A stretch of 6,457 nucleotides of DNA from Caldivirga sp. GTDB taxonomy: Archaea > Thermoproteota > Thermoprotei > Thermoproteales > Thermocladiaceae. This document shows, piece by piece, positions 1-4,887 of the stretch. Location of the stretch: assembly GCA_028275645.1 (NCBI GenBank), contig JAPWUH010000068.1, positions 1-6,457 on the forward strand. The letters are read 5' to 3'. Numbering within the stretch: position 1 is the stretch's first letter; each line of letters opens with the position of its first letter. The notes under the pieces are model-generated. The model saw only the letters and a list, made by a program, of their open reading frames with translations. It was not told the origin of the DNA and ran no database searches. The translations under genes were made by a program, and so were the position numbers.

Positions 1-51
1 ATGGTGACGAATAGTAATGCCCTGAAGATGGGGCAAGTCCCGACGGTGTAG
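1..51 (+). CDS. Possible C-terminal tail of an upstream gene (partial)
   Basis: Frame 1 is open from the window edge to a TAG at 49-51 and would encode 16 residues ending in KMGQVPTV. The other two forward frames close within 12 bases. This fits the 3' end of a gene starting before the window, but 16 codons are too few to show coding, and I do not recognise the peptide. It could be non-coding. Confidence 0.25.
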   Translation: MVTNSNALKMGQVPTV

Positions 52-112
52 GGAGTTGGTGGGTGAAGTAGGTTACAGGGCCAAATGTAGGGGTAATTGG
101 GTAGTTAGGTGG

Positions 113-132
113 TTTTGAATAATAGTTAAAAA
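113..132 (+). promoter_or_regulatory. Probable promoter of the hydrolase-fold gene
   Basis: AT-rich stretch ahead of the gene, in otherwise G/T-rich DNA. It holds two possible TATA elements: TTTTGAAT (113-120) and GTTAAAAA (125-132). With the usual archaeal spacing of about 26 bases they would place the RNA start near 143 or 155. These lie close to in-frame codons ATG 144 and GTG 153 and downstream of the first ATG at 138. Which element is used cannot be decided by eye. Confidence 0.4.
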
Positions 133-137
133 GGCTG

Positions 138-722
138 ATGGACATGACGCGGGTGACTGCTGAGGGTTACGTGACCGTGGGTTCCCTTAAGGTTAGGTAC
201 CTGGAGGTTGGGGTTGGGGGAGTGCCTGTTGTGGTTACGCCGCCGGTTAACCTAACGGTTGACAGCATTCTAAGCATCGCTGGTGAATTCACCAGGGTGG
301 GGCTTAGGGTGATTGTGGTTGACGCCTCATCCTTCACACGCATGAATAGGGCTGGTAAGGTAACTGCCTTATCATTAATTGCGGATAAACTGGGCGGAGG
401 CTTCGTACTACTGGGCCTGGGTCAGGGTGGCGTGGTGGCTTTAGACTATGTAACCCAGTTCATGCCTAAGGCTCTCATTGGGCTTGCCTTGGTTTCAGCA
501 CCGAGAATCATAAATTACCTAGATCTCCTACCCAAGCTTAATAAACCACTACTACTCATCTACGGCATCAATGACCCTAACGCGCCTGTTGAGGAGGCTA
601 ACACGGTTAAGTCAGTGGTTAACGGGGCTAGGTTAACCCTAATTGACGGGAGCTGGGTGAGTGAACTAGGTAGAGTTGCCCAACTGGTTGCCTCATGGGT
701 GGTTGAGGTAACTAAAACCTAG
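138..722 (+). CDS. Alpha/beta-hydrolase-fold protein, apparently without catalytic Ser and His
   Basis: The 194-residue product has the alpha/beta-hydrolase layout: an N-terminal strand pair (VTVGSLKVRYLEVG, residues 12-25), strand VVVTPP (31-36), strand LRVIVVDAS (56-64), strand-turn-helix FVLLGLGQGGVVAL (89-102), strand ALIGLALVSAP (112-122) and the late strand PLLLIYGINDP (137-147). It is short for the family (usually about 250-300), with little room for a cap domain. The nucleophile elbow, normally G-x-S-x-G, reads GLGQG (93-97), so Gly95 replaces the serine. Asp146 sits at the usual acid position. The expected histidine near the C-terminus (normally G-H) reads DGSW (170-173). The protein is therefore probably a non-catalytic relative or one with altered chemistry; its substrate or partner is unknown. 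The start is uncertain: ATG 138, ATG 144 or GTG 153 all fit, and promoter spacing favours the last two. Its 3' end overlaps the opposing gene by 11 bases. Confidence 0.75.
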   Translation: MDMTRVTAEGYVTVGSLKVRYLEVGVGGVPVVVTPPVNLTVDSILSIAGEFTRVGLRVIVVDASSFTRMNRAGKVTALSLIADKLGGGFVLLGLGQGGVVALDYVTQFMPKALIGLALVSAPRIINYLDLLPKLNKPLLLIYGINDPNAPVEEANTVKSVVNGARLTLIDGSWVSELGRVAQLVASWVVEVTKT

Positions 723-1236
723 CCCGCGGCACATCTATGAGGCTCCTAATCAGGAAGTACGATGAAGAGGCTAGGGCTATGGACACCAGGACCACAATCA
801 ACGCACCGTAGAGGGTCAGTGAACCTTTATCCACAAGTGAGCAGTAGGCCGTTACGCGGCCACTACTTGAGGTTATGTAAACCACCTCATTCCGGTAGCT
901 CAGGGGGTTGAGGGCCAGGCAGGTTAAGGCGTAGCCAGCCTTATTAATGTAGTTTATTACAATGTAATCGCTGGTGTTGGATACGGCATTAATATAAAGC
1001 AGCGTCTCCATGCCGGGTAATGAGTACCCGAAGGCGATGTAATGCAGGTTGCAGGTTGTCGTATTCCTAATCCCCAACACACCCCATGCATGTACATCAA
1101 CGAACTGGGCGTTGGTGGTGATGTTCATGTGGATCTGCGTGGTGTTAACCATTAGTACGCATTGTTGGGCGTGGGCAATCACGGTTAGTCCAAGTAGCGC
1201 CACCAACGCTACTTGAAGCAGATTAATAATCCTCAT
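712..1236 (-). CDS. Secreted, C-terminally membrane-anchored protein of unknown function
   Basis: 174 residues. An N-terminal hydrophobic segment (about 4-20) ends in AHA followed by QQ, a good signal-peptidase I site after residue 23. The middle (24-138) is beta-rich and polar, with four cysteines (26, 62, 106, 132) that could form two disulfides. It has four N-glycosylation sequons (Asn31, 38, 58, 87), consistent with exposure outside the cell. One transmembrane helix (about 140-163) is followed by a short cationic tail (DVPRARF), so the predicted topology is outside body and cytoplasmic tail. I do not recognise the family. The ATG overlaps the stop of the upstream zinc-ribbon gene in an ATGA junction (1233-1236), indicating one operon and coupled translation. 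The 3' end overlaps the hydrolase gene, which converges on it. Confidence 0.75.
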   Translation of the reverse strand: MRIINLLQVALVALLGLTVIAHAQQCVLMVNTTQIHMNITTNAQFVDVHAWGVLGIRNTTTCNLHYIAFGYSLPGMETLLYINAVSNTSDYIVINYINKAGYALTCLALNPLSYRNEVVYITSSSGRVTAYCSLVDKGSLTLYGALIVVLVSIALASSSYFLIRSLIDVPRARF

Positions 1237-1415
1237 GGTTCAGGTATCCTAACGCTTGGGTCTATTAAGTTTTCCTGCTTAAGCCTATTAAGGAACTTGT
1301 ACATGTGCAGCCTAATCACCTTAGAGCCGCACTTACCGCAGTAGGGCCTACCCTCAATTATGAGGCCGACATCCCTACTACCACAGACCACGCAGGCCCA
1401 TTTAACACTAGACAC
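1233..1415 (-). CDS. Small zinc-ribbon protein
   Basis: A 60-residue protein with two CxxC knuckles: Cys8/Cys11 (CVVC) and Cys26/Cys29 (CGKC), separated by 14 residues. This is the spacing of a single zinc ribbon that binds one Zn ion. A short basic, probably helical stretch follows (33-48) and the tail ends in Pro-Glu-Pro. Free-standing ribbons like this in archaea often act in transcription, translation or protein contacts, but nothing here fixes a role. The start is GTG at 1415: a TATA element lies about 26 bases upstream, so the RNA should begin at or next to this codon with no leader. It is the first gene of a two-gene unit with the membrane protein at 712-1236. Confidence 0.75.
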   Translation of the reverse strand: MSSVKWACVVCGSRDVGLIIEGRPYCGKCGSKVIRLHMYKFLNRLKQENLIDPSVRIPEP

Positions 1416-1436
1416 TGGGCTGGGTAGGTCAGCTTC

Positions 1437-1446
1437 GTTAAAAATG
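1437..1446 (-). promoter_or_regulatory. TATA box of the zinc-ribbon operon
   Basis: On the minus strand this reads CATTTTTAAC, with a purine-rich BRE-like GGCGGAA just upstream. Its centre is about 26 bases from GTG 1415, which supports leaderless transcription and fixes the choice of start codon. Confidence 0.65.
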
Positions 1447-1463
1447 TTCCGCCCGGCAAAACA

Positions 1464-1471
1464 CTTAATTA
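1464..1471 (+). promoter_or_regulatory. TATA box of the two-helix membrane protein gene
   Basis: CTTAATTA, preceded by GGCAAAACA as a possible BRE, is centred about 26 bases before GTG 1493. It lies 18 bases from the opposing TATA box in the same 77-base intergenic gap, so the gap is a compact divergent promoter. Confidence 0.6.
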
Positions 1472-1492
1472 CCCCAATCCACTCGAGGACCC

Positions 1493-1693
1493 GTGAGGCT
1501 TAGGGACTTGGTAATGTGGGCAGTGGCGCTGGTACTGTTAATGGTGGTATTTGGGTTCACCTACCTAGGCTATAGGGGTGGGTATCCGCATAGGTACGCC
1601 TACGAGGCCTTCGGGGTGGAGTTCATAATACTCATAGTGCTCCTCTACGGTCTCTACACAATAGTTAAGCCAAGTGGCGTTGGGAAACGTTAA
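1493..1693 (+). CDS. Small two-helix membrane protein
   Basis: 66 residues. Two hydrophobic helices (about 7-27 and 41-58) are joined by a short aromatic and basic loop (RGGYPHRYAYEAF, 28-40). The N-terminus (MRLRD) and C-terminus (VGKR) are both basic, which by the positive-inside rule puts both ends in the cytoplasm. I do not recognise the family. The GTG start is supported by a TATA box at leaderless spacing. The gene sits beside a pilin-like gene and a secretion ATPase, so a role in that membrane machine is possible but is only a neighbourhood inference. Its stop overlaps that of the pilin-like gene by 4 bases (1690-1693). Confidence 0.65.
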   Translation: MRLRDLVMWAVALVLLMVVFGFTYLGYRGGYPHRYAYEAFGVEFIILIVLLYGLYTIVKPSGVGKR

Positions 1694-2010
1694 CCTGGGC
1701 TACCCAGGGCTGGGTGGATCACGTAGTAGGTTCCATTGCCGGTAACCAATGCGCAGTACTTACCCACCCGTATCACTACGCTATTAACGCTCACCGGAAT
1801 CATGCCTGTGCCGTTGAGGCAATTCAGCGAACCTAAGCCGACGCTCAGTATCTCACTTGATGAGTAGTCGTAGGACTTGAATAGGTTGATTAGGATTAAG
1901 GCAAGTGATGCCATTACAATAACCATGATTAACACCACTAGGGCTGCAACCACGCTGGACAAACCACCCCTCACGCCACCATTAAGGTTCCTTAACCTAG
2001 GCCAATTCAT
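1690..2010 (-). CDS. Type IV pilin-like protein with class III signal peptide
   Basis: From ATG 2010 the protein has 106 residues. The leader MNWPRLRNLNGGVRGG is followed at once by LSSVVAALVVLIMVIVM and more hydrophobic sequence. A charged leader, Gly-Gly, then a hydrophobic helix beginning Leu-Ser-Ser-Val-Val-Ala is the hallmark of archaeal pilins cut by a PibD/FlaK-type prepilin peptidase, here after RGG. The mature part has one N-terminal helix (about 27 residues) and a small polar domain with two cysteines (possible disulfide) and two Asn-Gly-Thr sequons. The start is uncertain: the frame extends upstream to GTG 2085 (131 residues, 41-residue leader), and GTG 2031 and GTG 1974 are also possible. 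I prefer 2010 because a 16-residue cationic leader is usual for the family, although no TATA box is well placed for it. It diverges from the secretion ATPase, a likely functional partner. Confidence 0.7.
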   Translation of the reverse strand: MNWPRLRNLNGGVRGGLSSVVAALVVLIMVIVMASLALILINLFKSYDYSSSEILSVGLGSLNCLNGTGMIPVSVNSVVIRVGKYCALVTGNGTYYVIHPALGSPG

Positions 2011-2088
2011 AGGCTGTTGTTTAAGCAGCACCCTAGGGCTAGCTACAAGTAGGGTAATGTTAACCAGCCTTAACCCTACGTACACTTA

Positions 2089-2096
2089 GCTTAAGG
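2089..2096 (+). promoter_or_regulatory. TATA box of the secretion ATPase gene
   Basis: GCTTAAGG is centred about 26 bases before ATG 2119, giving a leaderless mRNA. The core CTTAAG is self-complementary, so the same element could also face the pilin-like gene. A minus-strand start would then fall near 2066, inside the longest version of that gene. Confidence 0.55.
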
Positions 2097-2118
2097 TTAC
2101 CCGCGTAAACCTGGCCTA

Positions 2119-3486
2119 ATGCACGTATCCATCGTTAAACCTATTGGCAGCGCCTTATCCAGCAAAACCATAACTAACCTCGGTATTAAGACTGTGATTG
2201 AGTATAGGAGTGTTGGTGATGTGGTTCAGGTCTTCCCAGTGGACCAGGTCCCAGGCTACATAACCCTAGTTGACCCAACATTCTTCGAGGAGTGGGTTAA
2301 GTTAGGTAAGGATCCGGCCAAGTTAATTAAGAGGTATAGGTTAGCCTTGACTAGGCTTGGGCATAGGCTTGACGAGAAGTTCGACTCCCTGGTTAAGGCG
2401 GTGGTGGATAGGTGGATTAACGCCTATGGCCCATTAACACCCATACTGATTGACGAGGACGTGACCGACATCTACATTGACCCAGGTGGCGTTAAGGTTA
2501 ACCATAGGGATTATGGCTTATGCGTGGTTAGGTTAAGCGAGGTTAAGGCCATTAGGCCGGTTAGGCTGTTTCCAATGAGGCTAACCGAGGTTAACCTAAC
2601 CATTAGGGACCTCGTCAACCACATCGCCGTTAACGTGGCTAGGAGGACTAGGACACCCATAACAGCCTACATGCCCCTAGTCTCGGTAACGGACCCAGAG
2701 TACAGGGTTAGGTTCACTGTCTCCGCCGAGCCTGTTTCGAGGATCAGCATCCACGTTAGGGTCCTGCCCAGTAGGCCATGGACACTACCCCTATTGGTTA
2801 AGCAAGGCATGTTAACCATTAACCAAGCCGCCCTACTGTGGAGGCTGGCCGAGGATAAGGTTCCCATATTGATAATAGGCCCTATGGGTTCGGGAAAGAC
2901 AAGCCTGGCCAACGCCATAGCTATGATGGTTAAGCCCCAGGCCATGAAGGTCCTCATAATGGATGTCGACGAGATGAACCTGCCAGGGCACCTGGTGGTT
3001 AAGCTCTTCGAGAGGAAGTCCTTCGGCCTAGGGGTTAGGCCAATAACTAAGGGCGAATTAATAGCCCACGCACTCAGAATGGGGGCGGACTACGTAATAG
3101 TCAATGAGGTTAGGGAGCCGGAGGAGGTTAAGGCATGGCTAAACGCAGTAACCACGGGCCACGGCGGGATAACGACCTTTCACGCCGAGGACTACCAGCA
3201 GATGGTTAGGAGACTCTCCGTATTAACCCCAAACCCAGAGGACATATTAAAGGACATTGCGGTGGTGGTGATGGGCCTCGATTACGTACCCGCGGACTTA
3301 GGCAATGGGGTAAGGGTACTGAGGAGGTTCAGGTACGTCAAGGACATAGTCATACCCAGCAATATAAACGACCAGCCAGATATAAGGAATGACCTACACA
3401 TAAGGAGAAGCATAATAGGCGAATTAATGGATGCACCCATAGATCAACTACTAGCATCAATAAGCAAACTACACACCCATGCATAA
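2119..3486 (+). CDS. Type II/IV secretion system (GspE/VirB11/TadA-type) ATPase
   Basis: 455 residues, close to the usual size of archaeal members. The N-terminal domain contains YGPLTPILIDEDVTDIYID (103-121) and the conserved histidine in KVNH (126-129). The catalytic domain has a Walker A motif GPMGSGKTS (254-262), an Asp/Glu box VLIMDVDEMNL (278-288), a Walker B region ADYVIVNEVREPEE (323-336) and a His box TGHGGITTFHAED (346-358). All key residues are present, so it should be an active hexameric ATPase on the cytoplasmic face of the membrane. There it would power assembly or retraction of a type IV pilus-like filament, or secretion. The divergent pilin-like gene supports a pilus role. Archaeal loci usually place a TadC/GspF multi-pass membrane gene directly downstream; here it is followed by a T-rich stretch and AT-rich non-coding DNA, so the platform must be elsewhere or lost. 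Confidence 0.92.
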   Translation: MHVSIVKPIGSALSSKTITNLGIKTVIEYRSVGDVVQVFPVDQVPGYITLVDPTFFEEWVKLGKDPAKLIKRYRLALTRLGHRLDEKFDSLVKAVVDRWINAYGPLTPILIDEDVTDIYIDPGGVKVNHRDYGLCVVRLSEVKAIRPVRLFPMRLTEVNLTIRDLVNHIAVNVARRTRTPITAYMPLVSVTDPEYRVRFTVSAEPVSRISIHVRVLPSRPWTLPLLVKQGMLTINQAALLWRLAEDKVPILIIGPMGSGKTSLANAIAMMVKPQAMKVLIMDVDEMNLPGHLVVKLFERKSFGLGVRPITKGELIAHALRMGADYVIVNEVREPEEVKAWLNAVTTGHGGITTFHAEDYQQMVRRLSVLTPNPEDILKDIAVVVMGLDYVPADLGNGVRVLRRFRYVKDIVIPSNINDQPDIRNDLHIRRSIIGELMDAPIDQLLASISKLHTHA

Positions 3487-3511
3487 TTTTTGAGATTTGC
3501 AATTTGTTTTA
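3487..3511 (+). terminator. T-rich terminator after the ATPase gene
   Basis: A run of five T starts directly after the ATPase stop codon, followed by further T-rich clusters (TTTG, TTGTTTTA). Archaeal RNA polymerase terminates at such tracts without a hairpin. It also marks the sharp switch to AT-rich DNA. Confidence 0.45.
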
Positions 3512-3801
3512 GGTGGTTTCATTAAAGTAGCCTCTGCGTCTCATTTAATGTGCTGTTTCTCCTTTAATGATTTTATGAAAGATTGAATGGTAATGAAGAA
3601 ATTGATGCGCAACCTACGATGATCCTAAAAATTAATGTAAAATGAGAAAATTCATGAAAAATGCAATCTGAATAATGGCCTAATGTGAATCAAAGTTATG
3701 CCAAACCATAATACTGATGTATTATTTCACGAAATGCAGTATAACTGCATGCATGATGTATGCTTAAACTGCTTGGCTTCTAATTATTGGGTCTTATGAA
3801 T
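3512..3801. other. AT-rich non-coding stretch with palindromes
   Basis: No convincing gene on either strand: the longest open frames are about a dozen codons, and I see no tRNA-like fold or complete C/D box guide. It contains a 9-base inverted repeat (TCATTAAAG 3519-3527 with CTTTAATGA 3562-3570) and two tight hairpins at 3708-3725 and 3734-3750. It lies upstream of the orphan gene at 3851. Confidence 0.5.
3708..3750. repeat. Two adjacent short perfect hairpins
   Basis: ATAATAC (3708-3714) and GTATTAT (3719-3725) pair over a 4-base loop. Nine bases on, ATGCAGT (3734-3740) and ACTGCAT (3744-3750) pair over 3 bases. Both stems are perfect 7-mers. They could be protein-binding palindromes or part of an RNA. 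AT-rich DNA yields such pairs by chance, so the function is uncertain. Confidence 0.4.
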
Positions 3802-3843
3802 GGTGTTAGGTAGAAAAATGTTTATAAAGTGCTACCTAACACC
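3802..3843. promoter_or_regulatory. 12-base inverted repeat flanking a TATA box, candidate operator
   Basis: GGTGTTAGGTAG (3802-3813) and CTACCTAACACC (3832-3843) are exact reverse complements separated by 18 bases. The spacer contains the TATA box of the downstream gene. One arm covers the BRE side, and the other lies between the TATA box and the RNA start. A dimer bound to each arm, or a tetramer bridging both, would block TBP/TFB or RNA polymerase, so repression is the simplest reading. Arm centres are 30 bases apart, close to three helical turns. Confidence 0.65.
3821..3828 (+). promoter_or_regulatory. TATA box of the orphan coiled-coil gene
   Basis: TTTATAAA, preceded by A-rich GAAAAATG as a BRE, is centred about 26 bases before ATG 3851. 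It is the best TATA match in the window and implies a strong, leaderless promoter. Confidence 0.75.
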
Positions 3844-3850
3844 CTAATTC

Positions 3851-4324
3851 ATGGAGTCTAAGAAAGCTTCAGCAGCTTTACTAGACCCCCTGGGTTTGTT
3901 TGATGCAAGGGAGTTGGTTAGGATTGAGGAAAGGCTTAGTGATGTTGAGGCTTCATTAAAGAGGCTGGAGGAGGCGCTTAGTGTCGTTGAGCCTTTGGTT
4001 AGGTTTTACGAGGAGTATGGTGACTGTTACCTTGAGAGGACGTGGGTTAAGAATAAGGTGGGTGATAAGTACTATTACTACTACCTTAAGTGTAGGGATA
4101 AGGGTGGCGTTAGGAGCATCTACCTAGGTAAGGAGGGTGAGGCACTTACCATATACAACGAGGTCTACAGGCCATTAATAACCATGGCTAGGAGGATCAG
4201 TGAATTAAAGGCAAGGTTAACCGACCTAGCCAACCTACGCAACGAGTTAAGGCGCTATGCGGAGGAGATTTGGAAGGTCTCAGATGGCTTGAGGGAAACC
4301 AAGAGGAAGGCAGAAGGTATTTAG
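3851..4324 (+). CDS. Orphan coiled-coil protein with a tyrosine-rich hairpin
   Basis: 157 residues, family not firmly recognised. An N-terminal charged helix with heptad character (about 18-55, rich in Glu, Arg, Leu) leads into a short beta-like insert (58-95). The insert has Cys59 and Cys81, the run DKYYYYYLKC (72-81) and GGVRSIYLGKE (85-95). A second long helix (100-155) follows. Helix-hairpin-helix proteins with an aromatic 'YYYL...R.IYLG' insert resemble small archaeal proteins often found in plasmid-like or accessory regions; this likeness is from memory and weak. No signal peptide or membrane helix is present, so it is probably cytoplasmic and oligomeric. It is a single-gene unit with a strong leaderless promoter embraced by an inverted repeat, so its expression is likely controlled, perhaps by itself. 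AT-rich non-coding DNA on both sides sets it apart from its neighbours. Confidence 0.75.
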   Translation: MESKKASAALLDPLGLFDARELVRIEERLSDVEASLKRLEEALSVVEPLVRFYEEYGDCYLERTWVKNKVGDKYYYYYLKCRDKGGVRSIYLGKEGEALTIYNEVYRPLITMARRISELKARLTDLANLRNELRRYAEEIWKVSDGLRETKRKAEGI

Positions 4325-4538
4325 CTTTAGTAAAATATTCTTTAGGTAATGTGTATTGCGGGGGAGGTAGAATTCTCAGCGTTGCGTTAATTAATGGTCC
4401 ATGTAGTTGGGTGGGAGGGGGTTAGTGGTTCGGCCTATTAGCCCTAGCCTTAGCCACCCTAGCTATATTATTTTAACTAACAAATATTGCCTATTAATCC
4501 CCTCGATAATGGTCAAGTCTCGCCCTTTAGGGTGGGGT

Positions 4539-4578
4539 TACTTCACTATGTGGGTATGGGGTGAAGTATCTTATAATA
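4539..4578. repeat. 8-base inverted repeat next to a TATA-like element
   Basis: TACTTCAC (4539-4546) pairs exactly with GTGAAGTA (4561-4568) over a 14-base G/T-rich spacer. The right arm runs straight into TTATAATA (4571-4578). This again places a palindrome beside a possible TATA box, but with a different sequence from the one at 3802. Confidence 0.35.
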
Positions 4579-4593
4579 TGCAGCAGGGTTAAG

Positions 4594-4698
4594 ATGCCCA
4601 GTAACCCCCAAAGAGGGGCAATAACCAAGACCCAAAGTGAAAAACTCATCTGTATAAAACAGGAAAGGAGGTCACTGTTTACTTTGACCTACTCATAA
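4594..4698 (+). CDS. Possible 34-residue small protein
   Basis: ATG 4594 opens a 34-codon frame (MPSNPQRGAITKTQSEKLIC..., ending LFTLTYS), rich in Lys and Arg. A TATA-like stretch (about 4567-4578) lies 20-25 bases upstream, a little too close for ideal leaderless spacing. There is no family match that I know, and the frame is short enough to be chance. Confidence 0.15.
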   Translation: MPSNPQRGAITKTQSEKLICIKQERRSLFTLTYS

Positions 4699-4887
4699 TT
4701 AACCAAGGAACAGTATTTAGATGCTTACGCCTACTACTCAGCTAATGGAGATTCACCCCTCGTATAAATTGCTAGGCATTAGGGGCTTATTTTTAATAGT
4801 GGCCCACGTCCCTTAAACTTCATATGATTGGTCTTAATGTGGTTAGTTAACATGAGATTCTTAAATAAATGCCTCTATAGCTTGCCG

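Larger units (their letters stand above)
4325..4887. other. Long intergenic region, no clear gene
   Basis: 563 bases between the converging orphan gene and hisS. I find no tRNA, rRNA or convincing protein gene. It holds an 8-base inverted repeat beside a TATA-like element (4539-4578), a possible 34-codon frame (4594-4698), a 6-base inverted repeat (AGGTCA 4669-4674, TGACCT 4685-4690) and T-rich patches near 4787-4796. It may be decayed accessory DNA, or it may hold an unrecognised RNA. Confidence 0.5.

Noticed and set aside
4..25. Possible C/D box guide RNA (GTGACGA followed by CTGA)
   Set aside because: The C box deviates from RTGATGA, and no convincing C'/D pair follows at guide spacing.
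2..145. Minus-strand frame open from ATG 145 to the window edge (48 codons)
   Set aside because: No AT-rich promoter element lies upstream of it, it overlaps the start of the hydrolase gene, and the Pro/Tyr-rich translation reflects simple G/T-rich DNA. It cannot be excluded without the sequence beyond the edge.
1877..2089. 70-codon plus-strand frame opposite the pilin-like gene
   Set aside because: It is antisense to the class III signal and hydrophobic helix of the pilin-like protein, which explain the sequence better.
2667..2957. 96-codon minus-strand frame inside the ATPase gene
   Set aside because: It is antisense to the conserved Walker A region and has no family resemblance, so it is a shadow of the real gene.
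4407..4592. 61-codon plus-strand frame in the intergenic region
   Set aside because: It begins with TTG, has no well-placed TATA box, and its composition does not resemble the genuine genes. It also runs through the inverted repeat at 4539-4568.
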